A DNA stretch of 64,000 nt from the NCBI RefSeq assembly GCF_026339875.1, contig NZ_JAPEPZ010000001.1, positions 5,642,001 to 5,706,000 on the forward strand. The letters are read 5' to 3'. Made by a program: the position numbers and the translations under genes. The notes below the pieces were generated by a model, which saw nothing but the letters and a program-made list of their open reading frames with translations, did not search any database and was not told where the DNA came from. Positions 36,982-45,570 of the stretch are shown in pieces; the stretch's first letter is position 1, and the number at the start of each line of letters is the position of its first letter. The stretch comes from Streptomyces sp. NBC_01571. GTDB taxonomy: Bacteria; Actinomycetota; Actinomycetes; Streptomycetales; Streptomycetaceae.

Positions 36982-38224
36982 GCGAGATCATCGACGGGGC
37001 CGCGCTGCTGGACGAGGTGGAAGCCTTCCACCGCCGTTTCAACGTCTTCCCCACCGAACACGCCTACGTCGCCGTCGCGTTGTGGGACGCACACGCGCAC
37101 CTGATGGACGCACTCGACGGCACCGCCCGTATCGCCTTCCTCAGCCCCGAACCGGGCTCCGGGAAGTCCCGCGCGCTGGAGATCATCGAGACCCTCACCC
37201 CGCGCTCCGCGACCACCGTCAACGCCTCCGCGAACGCCCTCTTCCGTCTCGTCTCCGCAGACGAAGGCACCCCCACGCTGCTGTTCGACGAGATCGACAC
37301 CGTGTTCGGGCCGAAGGCGGGCGGGAACGAGGAAGTCCGCGGGTTCCTCAACTCCGGGTACCGCCGCGGCGCCAAGTCCCTGCGCTGCATCGGCGACGGA
37401 TCCGACCAGAAAGCCGCGTTCCTGCCGTCGTTCTGCGCGGTCGCCATGGCCGGACTCGGCTCGCTGCCTGACACGATCCTGACCAGGTCGGTCATCATCC
37501 GTATGCGGAAGAAGGCGCGCAACGAGACGTGCGAGCCTTACCGGCGCCGCGTCCACGAGAAGCAGGGCCACGCCTTGCGGGACCGACTCGCGGACTGGGC
37601 CGCCCCTCTGCACGACCGGATCGCGGAAGCGTGGCCGGAGATGCCAGAGGGTGTCACGGACCGGCCGGCGGACGTGTGGGAGCCGCTGCTGGCGGTGGCG
37701 GATGCGGCCGGCGGGCAGTGGCCCGAGCGGGCCCGCGCCGCCTGCGTCGCGCTCATCAAGGCCGCGGGAGAAGGTGAGGAAGCCTCGCTCGGGGTGCGGC
37801 TGCTGACCGACCTACGCGACCGCGTGTTCTGCGGAGTCGACAAGCTGCCCACCGCTGCGATCCTCGAAGTCCTCCATGGGGTCGATGACGCGCCGTGGGC
37901 CGACATGAGCGAGGACGGGCAGTACATCAAGCCCCTCACCGCCCGCGCCATGGCCAAGCTCCTGAGCCAGTACGTCCGCCCCGACAACAAGCCGATCAAG
38001 CCCAAGGGATCCGCGTCGGCAGCACCACCCCGAAGGGCTACTACGCGGAAGATCTCAGCGACGCTTGGAACCGCTACTGCCCCCCTCCCCCCGGAAAGTC
38101 CGCAACAGCCGCAACAGCCGCAACATCGCAGGTCAACGGGGGTGAATTTGTGGCGGGAACCCCCTCGGAGACCCGCCACATGTTCGCGGAATCCGACACA
38201 CGCGCCCTCCGCAGCGTCGTCTGA
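36978..38224 (+). pseudogene. DUF3631-type P-loop ATPase with late frameshift
   Basis: ATG 36978 follows AAAGGAGG. The ATPase core has the Walker A AFLSPEPGSGKSRALE near residue 55, the Walker B PTLLFDEIDTVFG near 100, and RGFLNSGYRRGAKSLRCIGD. After KLLSQYVRPDNKPIKPKG the frame is lost: the expected continuation RVGSTTPKGYYAEDLSDAWN...RALRSVV lies one base earlier, as if one G were missing from the GGG at 38006-38008. The native frame would end at 38224; the broken frame runs on to 38315 with unrelated Pro/Arg residues. Such ATPases replace helicases in phage and plasmid replication modules. Confidence 0.75.
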
Positions 38225-38379
38225 CACTGCCCGCCCGGATGGGTGCCGCCCCGCCCTCGCGCGGCGGCACCTATCCGCAACGCAAATGGCATCCGCCACA
38301 GATTCAAGCCGCTGACCAGCAATGTTGCGGCATGGCGGATGGTGCGGATCCCTCAGAAGGCAGAAGAGGAGCCACGAAG

Positions 38380-38687
38380 GTGTCGAAGGAGACTGGACTT
38401 CCCTCGAGCTATTCGGCGGCGGAGGTAGCGGCATCCTTGGGGTGCTCGGAGTGGTGGGTTAAGGAGCAGGTCCGCCGGCGGCGCCTCCCTTCCTGCGGAG
38501 CGGTGGCGGTTACCGCTTTACCAGCGATCACGTTCGAGAGATCTTCCACATTCTCGAGGAGCGGCCAAGCCCGGCAAATGCCATCGCGGGCGAAGCCGTA
38601 ACCAGGCGCCGCACTACGGCGCAGCCCGTGGGGCCAGCAGTGAGTCTCCGTGCGCGCCGTCCCCGTCGTGCACGGAACGCCGCCTGA
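38380..38687 (+). pseudogene. Excisionase-like helix-turn-helix protein with frameshift
   Basis: GTG 38380 is preceded by GAGGAG and opens VSKETGLPSSYSAAEVAASL and CSEWWVKEQVRRRRLP, a MerR/Xis-type helix-turn-helix. The next residues of the family (FLRSGGGYRFTSDHVREIFH) lie in the neighbouring frame because one C is missing from the CCC run at 38487-38489. The native stop is at 38687. In such elements this protein assists excision, so its loss would leave the element fixed. Confidence 0.65.
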
Positions 38688-38703
38688 CAGAACAGCCGAT
38701 CAC

Positions 38704-38737
38704 GAGGGGTGGAGGCCAACCATGGCCTCCACCCCTC
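38704..38737. terminator. Perfect 14-bp hairpin between the Xis-like and integrase genes
   Basis: GAGGGGTGGAGGCC and GGCCTCCACCCCTC are exact complements around AACCAT, just upstream of the integrase ribosome site (AGAGG at 38749). It can end xis transcription or limit integrase expression. Confidence 0.6.
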
Positions 38738-38758
38738 GCTTTGCCGCGAGAGGTAACC

Positions 38759-40270
38759 ATGGGCTACGGCGAGAAGCGCGCCGATTACTACCGAGGCCGG
38801 TACCGGATTGCACCCGGAGTGCTCCGCACCGTGGTGGACGCCAACGGCACCACGATCCGATTTGCCACCAAGCGCGAGGCCGCGAAGGCTGCAAACGACG
38901 CGGAGGCCAAGGCCAGAGAGGTCGGCTATCGCGATCCGAACGCAGGTAAGGAAACCTTCGGCGAGTACGTGAACCGCTGGTACGCGGCACAGGAGTTGGC
39001 CGCATCCACCATGCAGAACTACAAGCGGCACATAGAGGAGCACCTCCTCCCCGCTTTTGAGGACAAGGCCATTGCCGACATCCAGCCCACGGACGTCGGC
39101 GCCTGGGAGAAGAAGGAGCGGAAGCTCTACGCCGCATCCAGCGTGAAGACCTGGCACGGCACGCTGCACCTCATCCTGGCCGATGCCGTGGATGAAGGAC
39201 TTCGCGACTCCAACCCGGCCACCAAGCGGCGCGGCCGAGGCAAGCGCGCCGGCCGCTCCCGGAACCGCGGCCCCGAGAAGGTGGTGACCGACGCTCTCGG
39301 AATCCTGCTGACAGCCGAGCGCGCTTCGCTGCTGTCTGGCCGTGACGACGGGTTCGTAGCTGTGGCGCTGAAGGGCTACACCGGCATGCGATGGGGCGAA
39401 ATCGTCGGGCTAGAGCGCAAGTTCGTCCGCCCTGCCTCGGTTCGGGTGGAGTGGCAGCTCTTTGAACTTGACTCGGGGGAGTTCGTGCGTTGCCCGCCTA
39501 AGGGCGACTCCTACCGAACCATCGACACGCCCAAGTGGCTATCGGGCTTGTTTGCGAGCCATATCGCCAGGACCGACTCGGCACCCTGCCCATGTCACGA
39601 GCACGCCTACGTGTTCCGTGGCCACGGTCCTGCGAACGGTGCTGCCCGGCACGTGGGCGCAAAGCTGGTCGACGTCGCCCGCCGCGCCGATGTCTCCCCA
39701 GCAACGGTATCGAATGTGTTGAACCGGCCGGATACGGTCGCGGAGCGGACCCGAACGAGGGTGGAGACAGCCATTGCGGAGCTTGGCTACGTCCGTGCGG
39801 GCCAGTCAGCAGAGACGGCGGCACACTGGCGACGGACCGGATTTGCGACCTGGTTGTTCCAGCCGGCCACGACAGGCTGGTACCCGAAGAAGGCCCCCCA
39901 GGAGGCGCGCCCTGTGCCGGTGATGGCGGACCCCTGGCCGGGAGTGCCGGCCGGGGGGCGAAACGCCTCTGGCCGGGCGGACGCGTGCTGGCTTCCGATC
40001 GCGCGAGGCCTCACTCCGCATGGGCTCAGGCACTCTCACAAGACGGTCATGGAGGAACTCGGAATCCCGCCCAAGCTCATGGATGAGCGCCTCGGGCACG
40101 AGAACGGTTCGGTACAAGCGCGCTACTCGCACATCGCCGCGCGGATGAGGAATCGGCTCATGGACGAACTGACCGAGCAGTGGGAGGAGTCGTTGGCGGC
40201 ACGGTCCGCCATGCACCCGCGGTCGCCGGTGCGCGCACTCGATGCCTTGCTGAGAGCGCGCCAGGAGTGA
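38759..40270 (+). CDS. Tyrosine site-specific integrase with an internal LacI-type DNA-binding insert
   Basis: The protein has 503 residues. An N-terminal AP2-like arm domain (GYGEKRADYYRGRYRI) is followed by a core-binding domain (FGEYVNRWYAAQELAASTMQNYKRHIEEHL) and a catalytic domain from ~180. All tyrosine-recombinase residues are visible: Arg in TGMRWGEIVGL, Lys in CPPKGDSYRTID, HGLRHSHKT, LGHENGSVQARYSH with the nucleophile Tyr. Between the first Arg and HxxR, at about residues 300-350, lies VDVARRADVSPATVSNVLNR with a following helix (RVETAIAELGYVRAG), a LacI-type helix-turn-helix. ATG 38759 has AGAGG before it. The gene ends 117 bases before the tRNA-Pro site, on the side expected for an element integrase. 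Confidence 0.9.
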   Translation: MGYGEKRADYYRGRYRIAPGVLRTVVDANGTTIRFATKREAAKAANDAEAKAREVGYRDPNAGKETFGEYVNRWYAAQELAASTMQNYKRHIEEHLLPAFEDKAIADIQPTDVGAWEKKERKLYAASSVKTWHGTLHLILADAVDEGLRDSNPATKRRGRGKRAGRSRNRGPEKVVTDALGILLTAERASLLSGRDDGFVAVALKGYTGMRWGEIVGLERKFVRPASVRVEWQLFELDSGEFVRCPPKGDSYRTIDTPKWLSGLFASHIARTDSAPCPCHEHAYVFRGHGPANGAARHVGAKLVDVARRADVSPATVSNVLNRPDTVAERTRTRVETAIAELGYVRAGQSAETAAHWRRTGFATWLFQPATTGWYPKKAPQEARPVPVMADPWPGVPAGGRNASGRADACWLPIARGLTPHGLRHSHKTVMEELGIPPKLMDERLGHENGSVQARYSHIAARMRNRLMDELTEQWEESLAARSAMHPRSPVRALDALLRARQE

Positions 40271-40288
40271 AGTCTGGGAGTGGAATTC

Positions 40289-40314
40289 CTTGATCCACTC
40301 CCCGTTCACTCCCC
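40289..40314 (+). repeat. Subterminal direct repeat, right copy
   Basis: CTTGATCCACTCCCCGTTCA followed by CTCCCC, 24 of 26 bases identical to 31148-31173. An adjacent GGAGTGGA (40278-40285) is inverted relative to TCCACTCC. Confidence 0.5.
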
Positions 40315-40333
40315 AGAGGTCCCGAGAAACGAG

Positions 40334-40370
40334 TCAGGGCCGGTTTCCCGTGAAGGGAGACCGGCCCTGA
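40334..40370 (+). terminator. Rho-independent-type terminator after the integrase
   Basis: TCAGGGCCGGT pairs with ACCGGCCCTGA, with further pairing of TCCC with AGGGA around GTGA, followed by GCTGGTGTTTTAG. It serves the integrase mRNA and, read backward, the tRNA. Confidence 0.7.
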
Positions 40371-40380
40371 GCTGGTGTTT

Positions 40381-40428
40381 TAGCTGTCGGGGTGGCGGGA
40401 TTTGAACCCACGACCTCTTCGTCCCGAA
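40381..40428 (+). repeat. Right attachment site (within tRNA-Pro)
   Basis: It overlaps the 3' part of the tRNA-Pro gene and matches 31001-31048 at 46 of 48 positions. Confidence 0.85.
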
Positions 40429-40460
40429 CGAAGCGCGCTGCCAAGCTGCGCTACACCCCG
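40387..40460 (-). tRNA. tRNA-Pro (anticodon CGG)
   Basis: The 74-base gene reads CGGGGTG at the acceptor 5' strand and CACCCCG plus discriminator A at the 3' end. Its anticodon loop is TTCGGGA inside stem CTTCG/CGAAG (anticodon CGG), its T arm GTGGGTTCAAATCCCGC-like, and it has no encoded CCA. All four arms pair. It serves as the integration site of the island, whose own sequence restores the 3' half. Confidence 0.95.
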
Positions 40461-40489
40461 ATTGTCGCTGCTTCTCGCGGCGACGTCGT

Positions 40490-41290
40490 TTACTTTAGCC
40501 CACCGGTGGCCGGAGACGAAATCCGGTTTTCGGGGCGTCGGCCGCCGTGCCGCAGCGGGTCGGGGCGGAGGTGGTCCAGGGCGACGACGAGGAGGGCCAG
40601 GGCGTAGAGGGCGACGCCGAGGATCGCGGTGTTTCCGAGGATGCCGACGTATCCGTGCCGGTCGACGTCGACGAAGGGGTAGAGGTAGCGCTCCGTGGTG
40701 CCCGGCGACAGCATCGCGCCGCGGGTGAGGGAGAAGGCCAGGTAGACGAGGGGGTAGACGAGCCAGGTGGCCGCGTAGCGCATCGCCAGCGGGGCCGGGC
40801 GGGTCAGCAGGAGCCAGTCGATCACCACGGCGACCGGGGTCACGGTGTACAGGATCAGGTTCGCGAGGGCCTGCCAGCCGTTGAGCGAGGCGGTCTCGCC
40901 GGTCATCGAGAAGCCGCCGGGACGGTTCGCCAGGTGCAGGTGATAGACCAGGCCCGTGATCAGGATGTACAGGAGCGTGCCGCCCGTGAGGGCCGCGGGC
41001 AGCAGGCGACGGGCCGTCCATGCGCGCCGGGCCGAGGCGACGAACACCGCCGCCACCAGCAGGTTGCTCTGGATGGCGAAGTAGCTCAGCACGTGTGCCG
41101 GACTGCCCAGGTACAGGTCGATGGCGATGCCCGCCGCGGCCGCCACGGCGACCAGTAGGCGGTAGACCGCCGCCAGCGGGCGGTGCACGGGGGCCACCAC
41201 CGCCGTCGACGGGACGTTGTACGGGGCCAGTGCGGCGATACCCGGGATCGGCGGGAGGTCGGGTATGTCCTTGGGGATCGGGGCGATCAT
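40490..41290 (-). CDS. Pr6Pr-type six-helix membrane protein
   Basis: The 266-residue protein has six evenly spaced hydrophobic helices, including LLVAVAAAAGIAIDLYLG, IQSNLLVAAVFVASARRA, GGTLLYILITGLVYHLHLA and NTAILGVALYALALLVVAL. It also carries the family landmarks FSYFAIQSN-like (LSYFAIQSNLL) and TWLVYPLVYLAFSLTRG. Pr6Pr proteins are widespread integral membrane proteins of unknown role. ATG 41290. It stands alone between the tRNA and the metallophosphoesterase gene. Confidence 0.8.
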   Translation of the reverse strand: MIAPIPKDIPDLPPIPGIAALAPYNVPSTAVVAPVHRPLAAVYRLLVAVAAAAGIAIDLYLGSPAHVLSYFAIQSNLLVAAVFVASARRAWTARRLLPAALTGGTLLYILITGLVYHLHLANRPGGFSMTGETASLNGWQALANLILYTVTPVAVVIDWLLLTRPAPLAMRYAATWLVYPLVYLAFSLTRGAMLSPGTTERYLYPFVDVDRHGYVGILGNTAILGVALYALALLVVALDHLRPDPLRHGGRRPENRISSPATGGLK

Positions 41291-41476
41291 GCGCCCACGT
41301 TAAGTGGGGTGGATGAATCGGGCCATTTGGGACATCTGGTGGAGTTACGGGCCGCGGTTGCCGCGCCGCCCTCGAGTGTCCCCAGCGGCCAGCGGTGCCT
41401 GGTCAGCCGTGTGTGATCAGCGGCTCGTGATCCCTGGCCTGTGGTCCATGGTCCGTGATCAAAGGTCCCGCCCCGA

Positions 41477-42409
41477 TCAGGCCGGCTGGCGGCTTACCAG
41501 CGTCAGGAGAGACGCCTCGGGCGGGCACGCGAAACGTACGGGCGTGTAGCGGTTGGTGCCGCAGCCCGCCGAGACGTGCATGTAAGACGTCCGCCCCTCC
41601 GCCGTATGCGTGGACAGGCCCTTCACGCGGTCCGTGTCCAGGTCGCAGTTGGTGACGAAGGCGCCGTAGAAGGGAAGGCAGAGCTGGCCGCCGTGGGTGT
41701 GGCCGGCCAGGACCAGGGGGTAGCCGTCCGCCGTGAACGCGTCGAGCGTGCGCAGGTAGGGCGCGTGGACCACGCCCAGGGAGAAGTCGGCCGACTCCGA
41801 GGGGCCGCCGGCCACGCGCGCGTAGCGGTCCCGCTTGATGTGCGGGTCGTCGAGACCGGTCAGCTCGATCTCGGAGCCCTCTATCTTCAGCGTCCCCCGG
41901 GTGTTCGTCAGGTTCAGCCAGCCCGCCGTGTCGAAGCCGTCGCGCAGGTCCTCCCACGGGTTGTGGAGGGCGTGAACGGCCGGCTTGTTGCCGTTCAGAC
42001 CGTGGCGGCCCTGGGCCTTCTCGAACAAGTACCGGGCCGGGTTGCGGAGTTTGGGGCCGTAGTAGTCGTTCGAACCGAAGACGTACGCGCCCGGGAATTC
42101 CATCAGGGGTCCGAGGGCGTCCAGGACTTCGGGGACGCCCTCCGGGTCGGAGAGGTTGTCCCCGGTGTTGATGACGAAGTCGGGACGCAGGCCTGCCAGG
42201 GAGCGCAGCCAGCGCTGCTTCTTGCGCTGCCCGCTCACCATGTGGATGTCGGAGACCTGGAGGAGACGCAGGGGTCGCATGCCCGGGGGCAGGACCGGGA
42301 CCGTCACCCGCCGGAGGCGGAACGAGCGGGCCTCGAAGCCTGCCGCGTACAACAGTCCGGCGGCGCCCACCGCCGTGATTCCCAGGGGTACTCCGTATCG
42401 TGCGCGCAT
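41477..42409 (-). CDS. Membrane-anchored metallophosphoesterase
   Basis: The 310-residue protein starts with an N-terminal hydrophobic anchor (VPLGITAVGAAGLLYAAGF). The calcineurin-like phosphoesterase fold follows, with metal ligands in LLQVSDIHM, NTGDNLSD, FGSNDYYGP, VVHAPY and LAGHTHGGQ. Related proteins hydrolyse phosphate esters on lipids such as UDP-diacylglucosamine or undecaprenyl compounds, or cyclic nucleotides; the substrate is not deducible. ATG 42409. Confidence 0.88.
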   Translation of the reverse strand: MRARYGVPLGITAVGAAGLLYAAGFEARSFRLRRVTVPVLPPGMRPLRLLQVSDIHMVSGQRKKQRWLRSLAGLRPDFVINTGDNLSDPEGVPEVLDALGPLMEFPGAYVFGSNDYYGPKLRNPARYLFEKAQGRHGLNGNKPAVHALHNPWEDLRDGFDTAGWLNLTNTRGTLKIEGSEIELTGLDDPHIKRDRYARVAGGPSESADFSLGVVHAPYLRTLDAFTADGYPLVLAGHTHGGQLCLPFYGAFVTNCDLDTDRVKGLSTHTAEGRTSYMHVSAGCGTNRYTPVRFACPPEASLLTLVSRQPA

Positions 42410-42640
42410 ACGACCATCGTGTCAGACCCCGGCGGCTTCGCGCCCCCGCCTGTGGACAACCCCGGCACCGGCAGCCGGAGGCCGACGATCCGCCCGGCAC
42501 CGGAGGGTCGCCCCGAACGGCGGCCGGAGTCGGCGGCCGACATCATCGGCGGAGCGGACACCGGCTCCGAACACCGGCAACCGACACCGCCGCTGAAATC
42601 AGCAGGCGACCGCCTCACCACACCTGCGACAATCGTCGGC

Positions 42641-43105
42641 ATGACCACGCTCAAGTCGAAGCTGCAGGAAGACCTCAACGCCGCCATCAAGGAGCGCGAC
42701 GAGCTCCGCTCCGCCACGCTCCGGCTGACCCTCTCCGCGATCACCAAGGAGGAGGTCGCCGGCAAGACGAAGCGCGAGCTCTCCGACGACGAAGTACAGA
42801 AGGTGATCACCCGCGAGGCGAAGAAGCGCCGTGAGGCCGCGGACGCCTTCGCGCAGGGTGGTCGGCCCGAGTCGGCCGAGCGGGAGAAGGCGGAGGGCGA
42901 GATCCTCGCCACGTACCTGCCCAAGCAGCTCTCCGACGAGGAGCTCCAGCAGATCGTCGGACAGGCCGTCGAGGAGGCCAGGGCGGCGGGCGCCGAGGGG
43001 CCGCGTGCCATGGGTCAGGTCATGAAGATCGTCAACCCCAAGGTCGCGGGCCTGGCCGAGGGCGGGCGGGTCGCCGCAGTGGTCAAGAAGCTGCTCGCCG
43101 GCTGA
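42641..43105 (+). CDS. GatB/YqeY domain protein
   Basis: The 154-residue protein matches YqeY: LKSKLQEDLNAAIKERDELRSATLRLTLSAI, a helical middle KRELSDDEVQKVITREAKKRREAADAF, and YLPKQLSDEELQQIVGQAV with KIVNPKVAGLAEGGRVAAVVKKLL. The C-terminal domain resembles the tRNA-binding tail of GatB, but the protein is free-standing and its function is unsettled. ATG 42641 has only a weak ribosome site. It is divergent from the phosphoesterase gene. Confidence 0.92.
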   Translation: MTTLKSKLQEDLNAAIKERDELRSATLRLTLSAITKEEVAGKTKRELSDDEVQKVITREAKKRREAADAFAQGGRPESAEREKAEGEILATYLPKQLSDEELQQIVGQAVEEARAAGAEGPRAMGQVMKIVNPKVAGLAEGGRVAAVVKKLLAG

Positions 43106-43117
43106 GGCCTCCACGCC

Positions 43118-43149
43118 GAGAGGGACGCCACCGCGGTGACGTCCCTCTT
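43118..43149 (+). terminator. Terminator after the YqeY gene
   Basis: GAGAGGGACG pairs with CGTCCCTCTT around a 12-base loop, 12 bases after the stop. The following 130 bases contain repeats of CCGACTCGCC/TTCGGCCGA but no gene. Confidence 0.6.
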
Positions 43150-43284
43150 CAAGCGTGTCCTTTTCCGGTCAAGGGTGCCCTTTTCCGGAGTGTCCTTCGC
43201 CTTCGGCCGACCGGCCGACTCGCCCTTCGGCCGACTCGCCTTCCGCCGGCCGCCCAACTCGCCTCCGGCCGACCGGCGGGGGAC

Positions 43285-45570
43285 CTACCCGTGGCGGCGG
43301 CCCCCGGTGCCGTTCTGCCCCTGGATGAAGCCCTGGGGGATCGAGAAGGAAGGCGTCGGCAACCCGCCGCCGTTCCCGTTGCTGCCGTTGTTCCCGCTGA
43401 TGGTGTTGCCGTCGTGGCCGCCGTCCTGGCCGCCGTCGCCCCAGTCGCCGCCGTCATCGCCGTCATCGCCGTCGTCGCCGTGGTCCCTGTCGTCCCGCTC
43501 CGGATCGGGGATGTCGATCAGGTTGAACGAGGGGGAGTCCTTGCCCACGAGGGCGCCCGTCATGGCGTCCTTCCAGATCGGGCCCGGCACCTCGCCGCCG
43601 TAGACGAGGGAGTGGTAGACGCCACCGATGTTGATGTTCGTCATCTTGACGTTCTGCTTGGGGCTGCCGACCCACACCGCGCCCGCGAGGTTCGGGGTGT
43701 AACCGACGAACCAGGCGTTGCGGCGCTCGTCCGTCGTACCCGTCTTACCGGCGTTGTCCCGGTCCGTCAGACCGGCCTGCTGACCCGTACCGGAGTCGAT
43801 CACACCGCTGAGAAGGGTGTTGACGGTGTCCGCGGTCTTCTCGGACATGGCCCGCGTGCAGGTCGACTTCGGTACTTCCAGAGACTTCTGCTTGCCGTCC
43901 ACCTGCTGGGTGATCGACTCGATGGCGATCGGCGTGCAGTACATGCCCCGGGACGCGAAGGTGGCGTACGCGCTCGCCATGGTCAGCGGGGCGATGCCCT
44001 TGGAGCCGAGGGTGATGGCGGGCACCTCGGGCAGCTTGTCGCCGTTGCCCTGCACGACGTGCAGCTTGTCGGTCAGCTTCACCACGGGGCAGATCCCGAT
44101 GTCCGAGATCATCTGCACGAAGTAGGTGTTGACCGACTTGGCCATCGCCGTCTTCAGCGGGTACGGGCCCTTCTCCGATTCGCTCTCGTTCGAGAGCGTC
44201 TCGTTCTGCTGGTTGGTCCAGGGCTTGCTGCCGCACGTCTGGACGGGGCTGGGGTAGGACATCTTGTACGGCGCGGAGTACTCCTGCGTCGCCGGCCGGC
44301 CCTCCTCCAGCGCGGCGGCGGCCACGAACGGCTTGAAGGTCGAACCGGTCGGGAAGCCGAAGTTCGAACCGCCCATGTCACGGTCGACCGAGTAGTTGTA
44401 CTCCGTCTCGTTCTTCCCGTAGCCGTACGGCCTCGACTGGCCCATGCCGACGATCTTGCCGGTCCCCGGCTCGACCAGCGTGGCCGCCGTGGCGACCGAG
44501 TCCGACTTGTTGACGTGGGACTTGATCGAGTCCTGCACCGCCTTCTGGGACTGCGGGTCGAGCGTCGTACGGATGGTCAGGCCGCCCTGGTTCCAGAGCT
44601 TGGCCCGGTCCTCCTTGGTCTTGCCGAAGACCGGGTCGCTGAGGAACACGTTCTCCACGTACCTGCAGAAGAAGCTCGCGCCCTTGACCGCCGTGATGCA
44701 GCCGTTCTTCGGCTGGCTGACCTTCAGGTCCAGCTTGGCCTTCTGGGCCGCGTCGGCCTCCTGCGGGGAGATGTCGTGCACCTCCGCCATGCGTTGCAGG
44801 ACGGTGTTGCGGCGCTTGATGGCCTCGGCCTCGTCGTTGACCGGGTCGTACCGGCTGGGCGACTGGACGATGCCTGCGAGCAACGCCGACTGCTGGAGGT
44901 TCAGGTCCTTGGCGGGCTTGGAGAAGTAGCGCTGGGCGGCGGCCTCGACGCCGTAGGCCTGCTCGCCGAAGAACGTGATGTTCAGGTAGTTCTCGAGGAT
45001 CTTCTTCTTGCCGAGCTTCTCTTCCAGCTGGATCGCGTACTTGAGCTCGCGGATCTTGCGGCCGAGCGTCTGCTGGGTGGCCTGGGCGACCTTCGTCGGG
45101 TCGTCGCCGGCCTCTTCCACGAAGTAGTTCTTCACCAGCTGCTGCGTGAGCGTGGAGGCGCCCTGGGCCACTCCGCCGTTCTGGGCGTTCTGGTTCAGGG
45201 CACGCAGGATGCCCTTCAGGTCGACCGCACCGTGCTGGTAGAAGCGGGAGTCCTCGATGGCGACGATCGCCTTCTGCATGTACGGCGAGATGTTCTTGAG
45301 GTCGACCACCGTGCGGTCGCGCGAGTAGACCGTCGCGATCTGACCGCCCTGGTTGTCCAGGATGGTGGTGCGCTGACTCAGCGCGGGGCTCTTCAAGTTG
45401 TCGGGAATCTCGTCGAATCCCTGGACGGAACCCTTGGCCGCGAGGCCCAGCGCGCCCGCGGCGGGCAGCGCGATTCCGGCCATGACTGCTCCGGCGAGCA
45501 CGCTGACACCGAGGAACTTGGCGGCCTGCTGCGTGGGCGACAGGCCACCGCCCGAGAGCTTCTTTGGCAT
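43285..45570 (-). CDS. Class A penicillin-binding protein (glycosyltransferase-transpeptidase)
   Basis: The 761-residue protein has a membrane anchor near residue 25, then a GT51 domain (VAIEDSRFYQHGAVDLKGILRA, GASTLTQQLVKN, YLNITFFGEQAYGVEAAA) at 90-270. The transpeptidase at 370-680 has the serine in TGSTFKP, SVN in AKSVNTYF and KTGTT. It polymerises and crosslinks peptidoglycan outside the membrane. The C-terminal 90 residues are an unusual Asp/Gly repeat (DDGDDGDDGGDWGDGG) with Asn/Gly runs. It is divergent from wblA with 407 bases between the starts. Confidence 0.95.
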   Translation of the reverse strand: MPKKLSGGGLSPTQQAAKFLGVSVLAGAVMAGIALPAAGALGLAAKGSVQGFDEIPDNLKSPALSQRTTILDNQGGQIATVYSRDRTVVDLKNISPYMQKAIVAIEDSRFYQHGAVDLKGILRALNQNAQNGGVAQGASTLTQQLVKNYFVEEAGDDPTKVAQATQQTLGRKIRELKYAIQLEEKLGKKKILENYLNITFFGEQAYGVEAAAQRYFSKPAKDLNLQQSALLAGIVQSPSRYDPVNDEAEAIKRRNTVLQRMAEVHDISPQEADAAQKAKLDLKVSQPKNGCITAVKGASFFCRYVENVFLSDPVFGKTKEDRAKLWNQGGLTIRTTLDPQSQKAVQDSIKSHVNKSDSVATAATLVEPGTGKIVGMGQSRPYGYGKNETEYNYSVDRDMGGSNFGFPTGSTFKPFVAAAALEEGRPATQEYSAPYKMSYPSPVQTCGSKPWTNQQNETLSNESESEKGPYPLKTAMAKSVNTYFVQMISDIGICPVVKLTDKLHVVQGNGDKLPEVPAITLGSKGIAPLTMASAYATFASRGMYCTPIAIESITQQVDGKQKSLEVPKSTCTRAMSEKTADTVNTLLSGVIDSGTGQQAGLTDRDNAGKTGTTDERRNAWFVGYTPNLAGAVWVGSPKQNVKMTNINIGGVYHSLVYGGEVPGPIWKDAMTGALVGKDSPSFNLIDIPDPERDDRDHGDDGDDGDDGGDWGDGGQDGGHDGNTISGNNGSNGNGGGLPTPSFSIPQGFIQGQNGTGGRRHG

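Larger units (their letters stand above)
31001..40428 (+). mobile_element. Decayed integrative element at tRNA-Pro (AICE-like island, ~9.4 kb)
   Basis: Bounded by 48-bp imperfect direct repeats (31001-31048 and 40381-40428, 46 of 48 identical). The right copy is the 3' part of an intact tRNA-Pro gene. Inside, from the tRNA end, lie an integrase, an Xis-like gene, a DUF3631 ATPase, a small Cys protein and a prim-pol fragment, in the order seen in actinomycete integrative and conjugative elements. No FtsK-like transfer gene remains. Two IS701-family copies, a PP2C gene and an unknown gene fill the left half. All core element genes except the integrase carry frameshifts or truncations. Confidence 0.8.
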
